Under the pieces are notes generated by a model. The model searched no databases, was not told the DNA's origin, and was given only the letters and a program-made list of their open reading frames with translations. From assembly GCA_009760855.2 (NCBI GenBank), contig WPIO01000024.1:922501-986500 (forward strand): a DNA stretch of 64,000 bases, written 5' to 3'. This DNA is from Cristatella mucedo (Eukaryota > Bryozoa > Phylactolaemata > Cristatellidae). How positions within the stretch are numbered: position 1 is the first letter of the stretch; each line of letters opens with the position of its first letter. The position numbers were made by a program, and so were the translations under genes. Positions 31,432 through 42,900 of the stretch are shown one piece after another.

Positions 31432-31771
31432 TGATGATGTGTTTTTCCCCGATACGACACCGCAAAATTTTCGTCCAACCTCGGTTTCACCTTCGGTTGT
31501 CCAAAAATTCCCCAATATCGTATCGTGAAAAAACCCCTCATCACTAAATTACGTCATTTGTTTTACTTTCGTGAAGGTAATAATATTTCTGCTAAAATAA
31601 ATTAATTATTAAAGAACTATCAGATTAAAAAAGAAAGTAAAACAAATGAAGTAATTTAGTGATGAGGGGTTTTTTACCGATACGATATCGGGGAATTTTT
31701 GGACAACCGAAGATGAAACCGAGGTTGGACGAAAATTTCGCGGTGTCGTATCGGGGAAAAACACATCATCA
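31432..31771. mobile_element. 340 bp palindromic MITE-like (foldback) element
   Basis: Left arm 31432-31570 and right arm 31633-31771 (139 bp each) are inverted repeats with a few mismatches, separated by a 62 bp AT-rich loop. The termini read TGATGATGTGTTTTTCCCCG. It is flanked by the 5 bp duplication GGCTC (31427-31431 and 31772-31776). There is no coding capacity, so it is non-autonomous. The superfamily is not assigned. Confidence 0.9.
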
Positions 31772-31873
31772 GGCTCATCCTTTTCAGCGGTCCTCAGCTG
31801 CTACTTCCATGCTACTCACTACCTCAACTGCTCTCCTGACTCTGCTATCCTTCCCACTTTCTCTTTTCTTACC
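31772..31873 (+). mobile_element. LINE-B copy, continuation after the MITE
   Basis: Resumes ggctcatccttttcagcggt and runs through the LINE-B 3' region to ctttctctttt. Uninterrupted copies at 8508 and 34736 show the original junction. The 3' tail is missing and a SINE-1 relic follows. Confidence 0.85.
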
Positions 31874-31877
31874 GCCA

Positions 31878-32020
31878 TAGGGCTCATTTATCTAGGGACA
31901 AAGGAGCTTTAGAGGCTATCGCCCCGCTTGATGGATTACAGTTAATTGCTCGTTGCACAACTTGAACCCATGACCTGCCTGGATCGTGAAGTGCCAACAC
32001 CTTCCACTTGGGCTTAGACC
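31878..32020 (-). mobile_element. Degenerate SINE-1 copy
   Basis: Minus strand with altered B box (gggttcaagttgtg), a body trace (gcggggcgatagcctctaaa) and loss of the typical 3' end. Confidence 0.55.
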
Positions 32021-32304
32021 CACGTGAAAGAACCAAATCCCTGTCCAAGCATTTTATAATTCGCTGCAAGAGTCATTGCTTTATGCTCACCCGTCTGCTC
32101 ACAAGATGGATAGTCTCCAATCATCGCTAGCTCCTCAGCACCGCGAATCCTATTACCCAAAACTCTACGACTCAGCTTGTAAAAGTGTATGGTGAGCTAC
32201 TAGAATACGAGGCGGCGGAGAATAGGCTCCAGTGATTGGATTGGAGGACGTCTATGTAGTCGCACAGCGAGGAGTGGAGGCGCAGCGACGGCGTTGAACG
32301 ACCT

Positions 32305-32372
32305 ACTAAACAAATGTAAAGCGCCTAGAAAGAGATTGAGTTCTCTGAGGACGCTCTATCGTGTTATTTTTT
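32305..32372 (+). mobile_element. LINE-A solo tail
   Basis: caaatgtaaagcgcctagaa, agagattgagttctctgagg and acgctctatc; nothing of ORF2 remains. Confidence 0.7.
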
Positions 32373-33499
32373 GTGTTATAAATTCTTCTGTTTAGCATGC
32401 CACTTGCTGATTGCCTTGAGCGCCTCAGTTTAACAGACGAGGTTCTTCTCACGTATTTGCATAAGTCCCGACATAACCTAGCAGCTTATTTTCCTCGAGA
32501 AACACTTTAAATACATGGTCAAAATGATGGAAGACGGTGCAATTCTGCGGTACAAGATACTTAGCGTGAGCATTTGTATCCCAAAAAAATGTGTAACAAA
32601 AATAAGGTGTGACTAAACGTGTAATAAAAACAAACTGTGTGGCAAAAAGGCGGCATCTTTTTATATAAACCGTGAGAAGCTAACTGGCTTCGGACTCGCT
32701 TCGCTCAATCATAGAAGTTCCGTCACGAAAGACAACGCTGTGCCACCTTGCCGCTTGAAGGAAGTCGCCATCTTGCAACGTGACGTAAGTGCGCCATCTC
32801 GCAGAGTGACGAACTTTCTCACTTTAATCAGTAGAGATTTCCCAATTATACAACACCCATTTGTGCATCAACATGCATGGTTAACTTCACAAATCAAACA
32901 GAGGTATTGCCTTTCTGACATTAATTGTGAACAGCCTACTTTGAAAGAGATCTCGAAGGTTAGCGGCATCCAAGTACGTATCATGCTAACGACTGCTCAT
33001 GCATACACCAGCGTTCAGATGTCCGCCCTCATACATTCATGAACGAGACAGGCAGGTAGAGATTAATATATGGTTTCAGCCACCAAAATAACAAGATTTT
33101 GGTGAGATAACAGCTCATGCATATTAGTGCTCAAGCATGTCTTTGCTCATATATGTATGTATACATTAATATATCAATGTTAATATGAGTGCAAGTACAA
33201 CCGGCAATGGAATTGGAAAACAGCCAAACGAACTGACGCTCTGCCGCATTTTCTTTAGGCAGCTCTTAACGTCGGTCTCGTCCTCAAAACCAGTTGAAGC
33301 AAAACGTCACTATGGCGATCACGTGATGATCGCACTTCGAAATGTTAACCGTTCGGCCTGCACTAGCCTTCTGAACGCCAAGTCGACACGGCTGCGAGGA
33401 CTACAGTTACAGCGAGTGGGTCGACTATCCTGCGGACCGTGGCGGCCGCGACAAGCGGCCGAAAAACCCGCGAAGCTGACTAATCTGGCAGCTGGCAAA
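32373..33499. other. 3' flank and possible 3' UTR of RABGEF1
   Basis: AT-rich, with no recognised gene or repeat. The part nearest 33500 is the likely RABGEF1 3' UTR. Confidence 0.4.
32823..32828 (-). promoter_or_regulatory. Possible variant polyadenylation signal ATTAAA for RABGEF1
   Basis: On the minus strand ATTAAA lies about 670 nt beyond the stop. I saw no AATAAA between it and the stop. This is weak, single-motif evidence. Confidence 0.2.
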
Positions 33500-33964
33500 T
33501 CAGCTGACAGGCGACGCGGCTGAGGCTGGTGGCCCTTTGCTCTCAGACAGCGAGCGATCGATGCTAGCCCGCCGGCTGAACATGGCGCTTGCACCTCCGC
33601 TTGCACCTCGGTCGGCGGCGCCTCGGTCAGATGGAGCGACATTATTGCTGCCTAGTTTTGTCAACGGCGCAGCGGCTTGTGCTGCTGCGGCTGCTGCTGC
33701 TGCCCCTCGTGACGGGGGACGGAGCGCTCGAAGCGAACTGCGCAGACAGTCGGTGCGAGCGCGCAGCCGCTGCTGCCGCTGCCTCAGCTCACCCATCAGA
33801 AACGAGTTCTCGTGCACGACGCTCAGACCGTCGCAGGCAAAGGCGTCTGCTGTCAGATCGCTGACAGTAGACGCCACTCGACCTGACATATAGCTGTTGA
33901 ATTCGTGCAACGACAAATTCAACGAGTCGGCATCCAGCTTCCTGATGAATTCCGTAGCACAGCA
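33500..33964 (-). CDS. RABGEF1: RABGEF1 terminal exon
   Basis: Acceptor gtcattgcag in phase 0; stop TGA at 33502-33500. It begins CCATEFIRKLDADSLNLS and NSYMSGR, as in Rabex-5. An Arg/Gln-rich, potentially coiled segment follows, then an Ala8 run and a Ser/Ala/Gly-rich end. The last 100 residues do not align with the human C-terminus. Confidence 0.92.
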   Translation of the reverse strand, partial: CCATEFIRKLDADSLNLSLHEFNSYMSGRVASTVSDLTADAFACDGLSVVHENSFLMGELRQRQQRLRARTDCLRSSLRALRPPSRGAAAAAAAAQAAAPLTKLGSNNVAPSDRGAADRGASGGASAMFSRRASIDRSLSESKGPPASAASPVS

Positions 33965-36900
33965 CTGCAATGACAGCAGGCAGACGTTGAGCACTACTTT
34001 CGTGCATGTATAAATCCAGGATATGTCTAAGCCTCCAAAGCATCTAAGCGTTTTATTGCCTTCGTTTCCGGGTGAATGGAGCTTGAGCAGCCTCTTCAAT
34101 TGGACTTTAACACCACAAATACCATAAACCTCGTGCTAATGCAGACCATACTTATCTCGTAAAATCCATTGTTAATGAGTGGCCCAATACATGACCTTAT
34201 CATGGAGGAAGTAGTTTTTGCCTTTCAGTGATCGCGATTACTGCTTGAAAAAACCGAGTGCAAAAGGAAAACTAGAAAACGTATGAGAACTTGCATACAT
34301 ACATTAGCCAGCGGTGCCTGCCCTGCCCTGCCCTGCCCTGCCCCTCCCCTGCCTCTCCCCTACCCCTGCCCCTCCCCTGCCCCTGCCCCTGCCCTGCCCT
34401 GCCCTGCCCTGCTGGGGTCGCTGGTGCTACCCGGGCCTCCCCCGGTTCAGGAACAGGAACATAAACATATAATACAATCAAATAATCACAGGGCAAATAG
34501 CAATGGTGGATAGAACAGACCGACGGCAGTGAGAGCGAGTAACGGAGTGGAGGCAGAGAAAGGAAGGGAGTAAGACAGCGAGGACGACGCCATTTATTAC
34601 AGTTTAAGTGCTCATGAAAAGGCTAGAATACAAACCCATTACTGCGAGTTGCCATTAGGTGAATTCCAGCCCATCCTGTATGTATGGACGCATGCTTTCT
34701 TATGCAATGACAACTACTCTCCTGCTGCCGACTATGGCTCATCCTTTTCAGCGGTCCTGAGCTGCTACTTCCATGCTACTCACTACCTCAACTGCTCTCC
34801 TGACTCTGCTATGCTTCCCACTTTCTCTTTGTTGCGTGAGAGGAAGTCTGTTGGCTACCGAATGCGTACCGAAAGCCGCTTAGGCTGTGAGTGCGCTATA
34901 CAAAACTCTCCTGCGAAACACCCACATAGTCTTTATGGCTTTGTGGAGTTACAGACGGGGACACATTACGTTAAATTACGTAAGGACAAAAAGGCAGCAT
35001 GCAAATACGCATTAAATACATGAAAACACTCCAATTAAGTGTTTTTTCGTTAAGCTTTTAGAAGCCCCGCGAGTATGTGCCAGTTAAACACCGATGGGAA
35101 TTTGTGCTAAGAATGTCAAAAGTAAGGTGATGGCAGCATCTCAGTAGATGAATTGCAGGCGTCAGCGAAAGGTTCTGAGCCGTCAATCTTACGTTTGATT
35201 CAGCATGATAGATGACAGCTACCTGAGTGTAACTGCGGCGACTTCAGCAATTATAATTACACAGCGACCGGAGGCCCTGTCTGTCGTGGAACAGAACGCC
35301 GACAAATCAGAATAATTTCCCCTCGAGCGCGGGCGCCTCTGGCCGGACCGGCTTACTAGCTCCAGCTTACGGCTCTAGCCAATTGATCTGTCGAGAATAT
35401 CTTCCCTGCGTCATTCAACGCGCGGCTACAAACCCGCCGCCGCTTTACATCGCCACTTTGCGCTTTAAATTGCTCGAGCCGCATCCTGGTATACCGCTAG
35501 AATGAGCGTGCGTTTTTATAATCGCAAATGCTGGTGCCAACTGCAACCGTTACACCAGATGCGCTCGGCGACTGTGGAGCATAACGGCGGCATAAGTTGC
35601 GCGGGTCCCCGCCCCTTTTGCAAGTAGGGGTATCCCCTGCGAGCGAGCGAGCGAGCGAGCGAGCGGTCCGCCACCGCATTCTTGGTGACTCGTGAATGGC
35701 TGAGTATGTAGCTGTGGCCTTTAGCGGTGGATGCAAAGAATATCACTTCCGGCCTGACCAAATTGATAATATTAATCATTTACATAATACCCAAGAGAAC
35801 CAAAGCTCATTTCAGGCCGATAACATGTGCTGAAAAAGATGCGTGCTTTAATTTGGCTAGTATCAATATGCGCCATCCCATCATGTAAAAGTACAAAAAA
35901 AAGCGGATAGAGGAAAGGCCTTGAGGAATAGGTAACGCCGGAGAAAAAGCTTTGAGAGAAGGGTAGGTTTTTAAATCGGCAGACATTGGTAGCCCACGCT
36001 CGCTTAGAGCTATGCTCCACTTCACAGCATGACAGATGGGAGACCCTGATATGCATGATAGGTGTGGTCCGAGCTTGCTAAGACTAAACTTGCTTTCAAT
36101 ACTTTCGATTGCCTCATGTCTGAAGGAAACAAATGCTGCATGCCAATAAAGGCACGGCACCGATAGGAGAATGACGTACTAATTAGCTTAGTCCAGTCCC
36201 AACTGAAGCAAGACGCAGTAAGTCATTTACGCCGTGGCATCGATGATGTCGCATCAAAACCCTCCGCAAGCCTCATAGTAGTCGACATCACTTCACGAGC
36301 TGGTTACCCTGCCCCACCCTAAGAAGACCAAAGTTGATGACAAGCTGCGTCATTCAACTGTTAAATAATGTCATTACACTTATATTACAACCAGTAATCA
36401 CCAGGATATCATAGTGTCGACCATGCTTCTAACTCGTGGCCAAAGATTTGCCATCGTGCAGGCCTGGAAACATCCATAGCAACATGATCCCATAGTCATT
36501 CAAACCACGTCAGTCATTGTCGAGTCACACAGCTGCACACTCACAACTCACCACCTGACGCACTCACTACCTCATACAAAGTGCGCAGGACGAGGTAGTA
36601 AATAGGAATGACATCATTTGCCAGCAATGTGATGTCTATCACCTGATGCGATTCTTGTAAATTCCAGCTGCATCGCCGAAATGCAGGCTGCCTTACCAAG
36701 CTGGTAAAATAGTATCCGCGTTCGCCATTGCTCAGATAGGACGGATTAGCAAAGCGTGCCACGTAATTTATGTTGGACTGAAGTTGCGGCACGCCAGCTC
36801 TAATGACGACGTAAATAAACGCCGGGAGGAAGTCGTCTGCGCTGGATGGTCTCTCCTCGTGTACGCCCATTACCAGTCGCGATTTGTGTAGCGCCTCGAA

Positions 36901-39900
36901 GACGCGACAGCTGCAGCTCACTATGCTCTCCAGCTTGTCGATGGGCGATTTGCAGCTGCACAGCTGCCAGAGATCTGCAAGAGAAGCACCTCTCACTTGC
37001 AGCAAGCTATTTACGTCACAGCCGGCATTGTAAACAGCATCAGATGCAGCCATAGGTCACACTCTGGAGGCGCGACCTTGACAATGGCACCGGATCAGCT
37101 GCTAGGCTAAGATCAGTAGCTCACCTGCTGGTCAGTTAATATTTATGCTGCACAGCAGAGCTACTTACCCGTGGCAGGCGGTCGGCTTGTGAGTTGTTCA
37201 ACAGCAGCATGATCATTACTGCATGAGCACCCTAAATGGCTGCAGTTTGCTTTAAATGACCAGGCTCGGCCTAAGAATCTCCCTTCAACAAAATCAGTCT
37301 GTGTAATTCACGAGGTGTCTCAGAGGTCAACTGGGCCACTAAGGTTAATTAATCTAACCAATTGACATGCTTCCCTTATAGTTTATGTAAAGTGCCCGGA
37401 AAGAGCTTTAGATCTCCAATGTCGCTACGGGAACGTTCTATTACTGTTATTATTGGTATTGTAATTATTAATTGTTCTAAGATACCAAGCCTGCGTTCAT
37501 AACTGCATGTCAGGTGTCTAATATTGTGTTTACAGGACCACTGACAAGTATCGTTACACTAGCTCGCTTCGCTCTCAGCAGTCTCATGTGATATTCACTC
37601 AGTTAGCTGAAGACTAACATGGTCCTCCAAGCGCGCATGGAAAGTCGATGATGGGTTTGACGATAGACAAAAAACAATTTTTTAATGTAAAAGACCCAAA
37701 TCCCATGAAAAGCACAAAAAATAGTGCTAGAGAATAGTAGAAAGTACGCCGCTCATGCATTAAAAGCTTTTTCTACGGAAATTGTTTGACGATAATTTAA
37801 TACGATAACTATATGAGGGACGCTGTCGGCTACAATTGTGTCTCACCCAACGAACTAGTTGGCTAGTCTTCGCGGCATTGCGAAGTTATAGATATATCAT
37901 TCTGTGCATCAAAAATGCGAAAGGCTAATATCAGCGCTTAATACCATACGCACATAGAGACACGCTGGCGAACCATTCCTTGTCCAAATTCATTTACCTG
38001 CATACGCGGCCTCGAGCGACTCACGAACGCTTGCATCGCCTTCTACGATGCATGCATCCAGGTGATGTGCAGTTATCCAACGCAGCCTTCGGGTCCTAAA
38101 GCAGCACCACTACTCATTAATTATTACAAAGGGGAGGCATGGTGGCTGCATTAAAATGGTGCGACAGTACTTTGCCTCACTGCAGGAAATGAAGAAAACC
38201 ATAAGCTATTTGAGAGTGCAGAACACTCTGCAGCCTGGCGACAATACTAGGTTAGCAGATGATGCAATTCACTGACCTATAGTTACAGTTGTCAGCTGTT
38301 ATATAAAAAAACAAAAGCTAATTTAACAGCCTCTTTTTGTATAGCGACAGAAGAGCCTTTACGGCTATCACCACCACTTGCAGTGGCGATAAAGAATCAC
38401 CTACCGAAGAATTCGAACCCACGACCTCGGGGCCAAGGTCGTGAAAGGCAACCGCCTTACCTAGTGAGCCATTACGGCTCTGTTATATGTGACAAAAAAC
38501 CAGTTTACCGAGGAGGTTGCTGTCGGAATATAGGAATTACAGTACATGCTTTAGGCACGCAATCACATATCAACCAGTTGGGGCTGCGATGCAGCACGCC
38601 GAAATAGCTTCAGCTTCTGATAACATGAGTGCTTGCGATACTGACGTTCATTCTTTGACATCTAAAAGCCTCCCAAAGCTTCAATATGACAAGACATAAC
38701 TTTTGCTCATTGGAATTCTAAACTAATGAAACATTAACTATTGCCAACTAGCGAATTTTATTATCAAACCATCACAGAGCACAGATGTATCACCATAATC
38801 CGGATCAGCCCAGCCAATCACGGTCATACAACGACACAGCGAGAGCGGCCGATTTCCGCGAGATGGTACTTTTCTCTCACAAAACCGAGTTGCTGATGCG
38901 TCCATTTGCCGACTGGGCGTTGAGTAGCTGGTTCGGCGAGTCGTCAAAAAATAGGGCCAACGTGCGCAACTGAAGCATGCGAACACTGACTCGCTCGTCG
39001 TCTGGCTGAATGCACTCACTCGAGCTGTCTCTCTAGTCCCAGCCTGGGTACGATTGAGAAGCCATGACTGCTTATGGCTGCGCATCACGCAGCGACCTTG
39101 AAACCTTGAAACCATCTCCTCTCGCCGATTCACCGAGTTCAAGCACAGCGACCATTTTACACCAGACACGGCGCAGCCGCAGTAAAAAGATATCTGGCCC
39201 AGCTGCATCCGGCCCTTCATGCAGCGCTCCGAAGGCCTGCATTCAACTACCGGGGCCTCGACAGCTCTCTGTCGCGTTATTGTTCAACCAGTTTTCAGGA
39301 TGTAAGCAAGGTCGGCGAAGTTCCCGCAGACGCGATGCACGACAGATACGAGCATTTTACGGTCAGAACTCCTCCGGTGGCCCTCCGCCCCCTGGCAACC
39401 AAGGTTCGCACAACGGAAATGGAAAGAGAAACTGACAGTGCGGTTAGTCGCCTACAGTTGGCGCTTCGGTGCCCTTCTAGCGGTCGGAGTGATTTCTCCT
39501 CAGCCTACAAAGGCACTGCTGTGTGCACGAGAGGACTCATATATAAAGAGCAGCGTGCCAATTATAAGCTCCGGTAAGCTCCAGGAATCTCGAGAGCACG
39601 AGCATCAGCGAGGCAGCGATCGTGCACACTCCTACTAGACTGGCTGGACTCGCCGATCGCTGCAGAGCTGGCGAGCAACATATTACATGCAGCGATAACT
39701 CATCAGCTGCACCGAAAAGAGTAAATCATAATAATAATAATAATTTCTTATAGCCCCCTCAGAGAACTGAATCTCTCACTAGGCACTTTACAGATGCTGC
39801 ATACAAAGCATTACCAAATGTTTGGTGGTAACAACCGCAAGCAGCAGTCATAGTTTAAGCAGGTACGTGCATACGAAGGACGAATCACGAAGACCCAACA

Positions 39901-42900
39901 AATGCTGTAATAAACAAGGTCATGTAAAAGCGAGGTCATGCATGCAGCCATTTTTTGAACGAGCCATGATGGCACACTAGGTAAGGTGGTTGCTTTTCAC
40001 GACCTCGGCCCCGAGGTCGTAGGTTCGAATCCTGTTGTGGGTGATTCTGTGTTGCCGCTGCAAGCGGTGGTTATAGCCGTAAAGGCTCTTCTGTTGCTAT
40101 GCAAAAGCAGCAAATGTAAAGCGCCTAGACAGAGATTGAGTTCTCTGAGGGCGCTTTATCAAGTGCAGTTATTTTTCTTATTATTATTAAAAGAGGCTGT
40201 TAAATCAGCTAGCAAAAGTCAGGCACAAGCTAAAAGCCGTTCGACAGAGTCGATTGGTTATGTGCATGACAGGTGCACGTACATCGCCCAATATGCACCG
40301 ATCCGGTTATCAACTACGTACCTGTGCACCTGCACACCTGACCGCCAGAGGCAAGCTGCACAATCAGCTGGCTGCGGCTAACCAACACGGCCGCGTCTCA
40401 CCTGAGCAATAGGCTGAGGTCGTCTTCTCGATCCGAGCAATCGGCGGGACAGAAGACAGTTGCGTAGATCATCCGCATCACAAATCTCTCAACTTGCTCC
40501 ATGAGGGACTGCAGCAGCTCTTTGGACATGGGCGCGAATCCTGTGAGCACGAGTCACCACGCATCAGGACAGGTGCTCGATTCATTCGGCGCCAGCAAAA
40601 TCCCAGCCCGCGCGAAGGGAACACTCGCTGGTGCCAACGTATAGCCAATGACGCTAAAGATATCGGATGCTAGTTTCTCAGCTCACTCGCGTTGCCGCCT
40701 AATGGGCCCAACAGGCTCCTGGGATGCGGGTGGGACGCTGCTCACTCGCGTTCTGCTCGCAAATTGAAGCTGCACCAGCCTCTTATGGCTGTGTGCCAAG
40801 CGGCTGCATGGTAAAATGTTAGCACCGACAGATGAACCCGATTGGTTGACCAGTCACGTCCTTTCTTACCCCCTGGACCGATTCCGAGCGGGTGAGTATG
40901 GCGGCTTGTCACTCAGCATGACCCTCTTCCCTCTTAAGATATGCCACTCAGGTCATGTTCAAGTTTTGCCTCAATTCTCGGCTAAATCTCAGATGTGCTG
41001 CCACGAACCACACTTGCATGCTGACCCTGTGCATGTCACCCCTAACAATGTTATTCATGTTGTTTATCAAGCATGATATTACTCACCATTCAATCGCGTT
41101 TCCCTTTGCAGCAAATGTAAAGCGCCTAGAAAGAGATTGATTTCTCTGAGGGCGCTTTATCAATTGCATTATTATTATTATTAGGCTCTGCTAAAAGCAA
41201 CCCAGTTGCATTGGCCATGTACACAAGCACGTCAGCGCGGCATCAATGACGCTCGATGACTTATGATGACCGGCGCTGTCAGACAAACAAGAAACAGTTG
41301 CTGCTTGCTGATTTAAAAAGAAATTCACTTATCAAGTTCGGCAGGGCAGAGGCACTTACAAACGTAATAAATAGTCAAATGCGTTAAGTATTAACCAGTA
41401 CGACTGCAAAGTTTGCCGTATATAATCGCTCTTTGATTCAGGAGATTGTTGGGTTGCTCTTGAGATATATCAATAGCCAAGATGGCTTTCATGTGCATTT
41501 ACTCACGAGCTAAAGCCCACAACTAAGCCGAAGTTTTAAAGACTAAGATGGCTCCTGGAATTGGTATATTTGTTCTGTCATACGTCGAAAACCGAAGCTA
41601 CATTGATAATAATGATGGTAATGCATTTTATTCAGCATCCTCAGAGATCTCAATCTCTTTCTAAGCACTTTACATTTGCTGCAAAAGTAGGATAGATGAG
41701 ACCAAGCCTACAGGCAATTCATCGTTAGAGCGCTTGATTACCATCGGTATGCTATGCTTTCAGCAGCTTAGTCTCCGACTAACGTCACGACAGCCCCTAA
41801 CTTGACGACATTCAAAAAAGCTAAAAACGCATATATTTATTATAGCATTTTGTGGGTAAACAGTATTCGTCCTTTGTGTGCTCATGCGTGCTGACACTGT
41901 GCATGCTTCTACTAACCGCATTTGCATTCTTACCCTGTGCATGTCACCTCTAACTATGTCGCGCTTGCTGAAATTGAGCATGCTACCACTAATCATTCGA
42001 TCATGCTTCCTTTACGGCCCATGTAAAGTGCCTAAAAAGATATTTAAGTTCTCTACGGGCGCTAAACTAATGTATTGTTATTACTTATTTTATAGTGATA
42101 GATTTTATAGATATCTAAATATAGATATCAGCTCATGACGGCTGAAAAGGATTGCCACAGTCGGCAGCAGGAAAGTAAATGTAACGTAAGAATTGTGAAA
42201 GATAGTTCCACGGTCTACGATCTGCAGAGCTAAAGCTTCTATCATCAATGTACTTTAAGTGGACGAATGGAACCACTAATTTATTGTCCACAGAGGACCT
42301 GGGGGCGAGATGAGGCTGAAACTAATACAGCAGTTCAGCTAGGTATTTAAGAGCCAAGCCGTGGTGGGCCTTGTAGGTAAGCGTAAGAAGTTTAATCTAT
42401 CTCCGTCGATCAACCGGCAGCCACCAAATCTCTTTCAGCAAAGAAGATACCCTGTCAAACCTGGTTTGGTCCAGCGATTAAGGTGTCGCCCCGACCAAGG
42501 TCTGGCTGAGGTCGTTGGCTTGAGCCCCGACGCATGTGAAGAGCCTGAATAGAGATTGATTTACCTTATGGCGGTATGCAAATGAATTATTATTACTATA
42601 TTATATACTGTAAGCCTCTGTGATTTGTAAACTAGCCTTGCAGCCTCATTCATCACCAGCTGCAGTGGCCTAATGACTTTTTTCTGTAACCCAGCAATAA
42701 TCTAACCGAGACAGAACCAGGGAGCTTGTTAAATTCTTTGCAAGCTACCGTTGTAGGCATTCCTAATCTTAGATAACGATTGGTAGAGATGGCTAGATGT
42801 GGAGACAGTCTCCCTAATGAAACTTTCAAAATTTAGGCAGTTGTCAGTAGACATCTAAATTCCGAGCACATGGAGATCACCTCACGACAGTATAACCTAT

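Noticed and set aside
36975-37053. Met start upstream of the VPS9 exon (MAASDAVYNAG...)
   Set aside because: A strong acceptor (ttctcttgcag) at 36975 and phase continuity with exon 37998-38095 show that these codons are intronic.
40108-40188. LINE-A tail as the natural 3' end of SINE-1
   Set aside because: The other SINE-1 copies end in gaggctgttaaat without it, and that sequence resumes after the tail, so it is a nested insertion.
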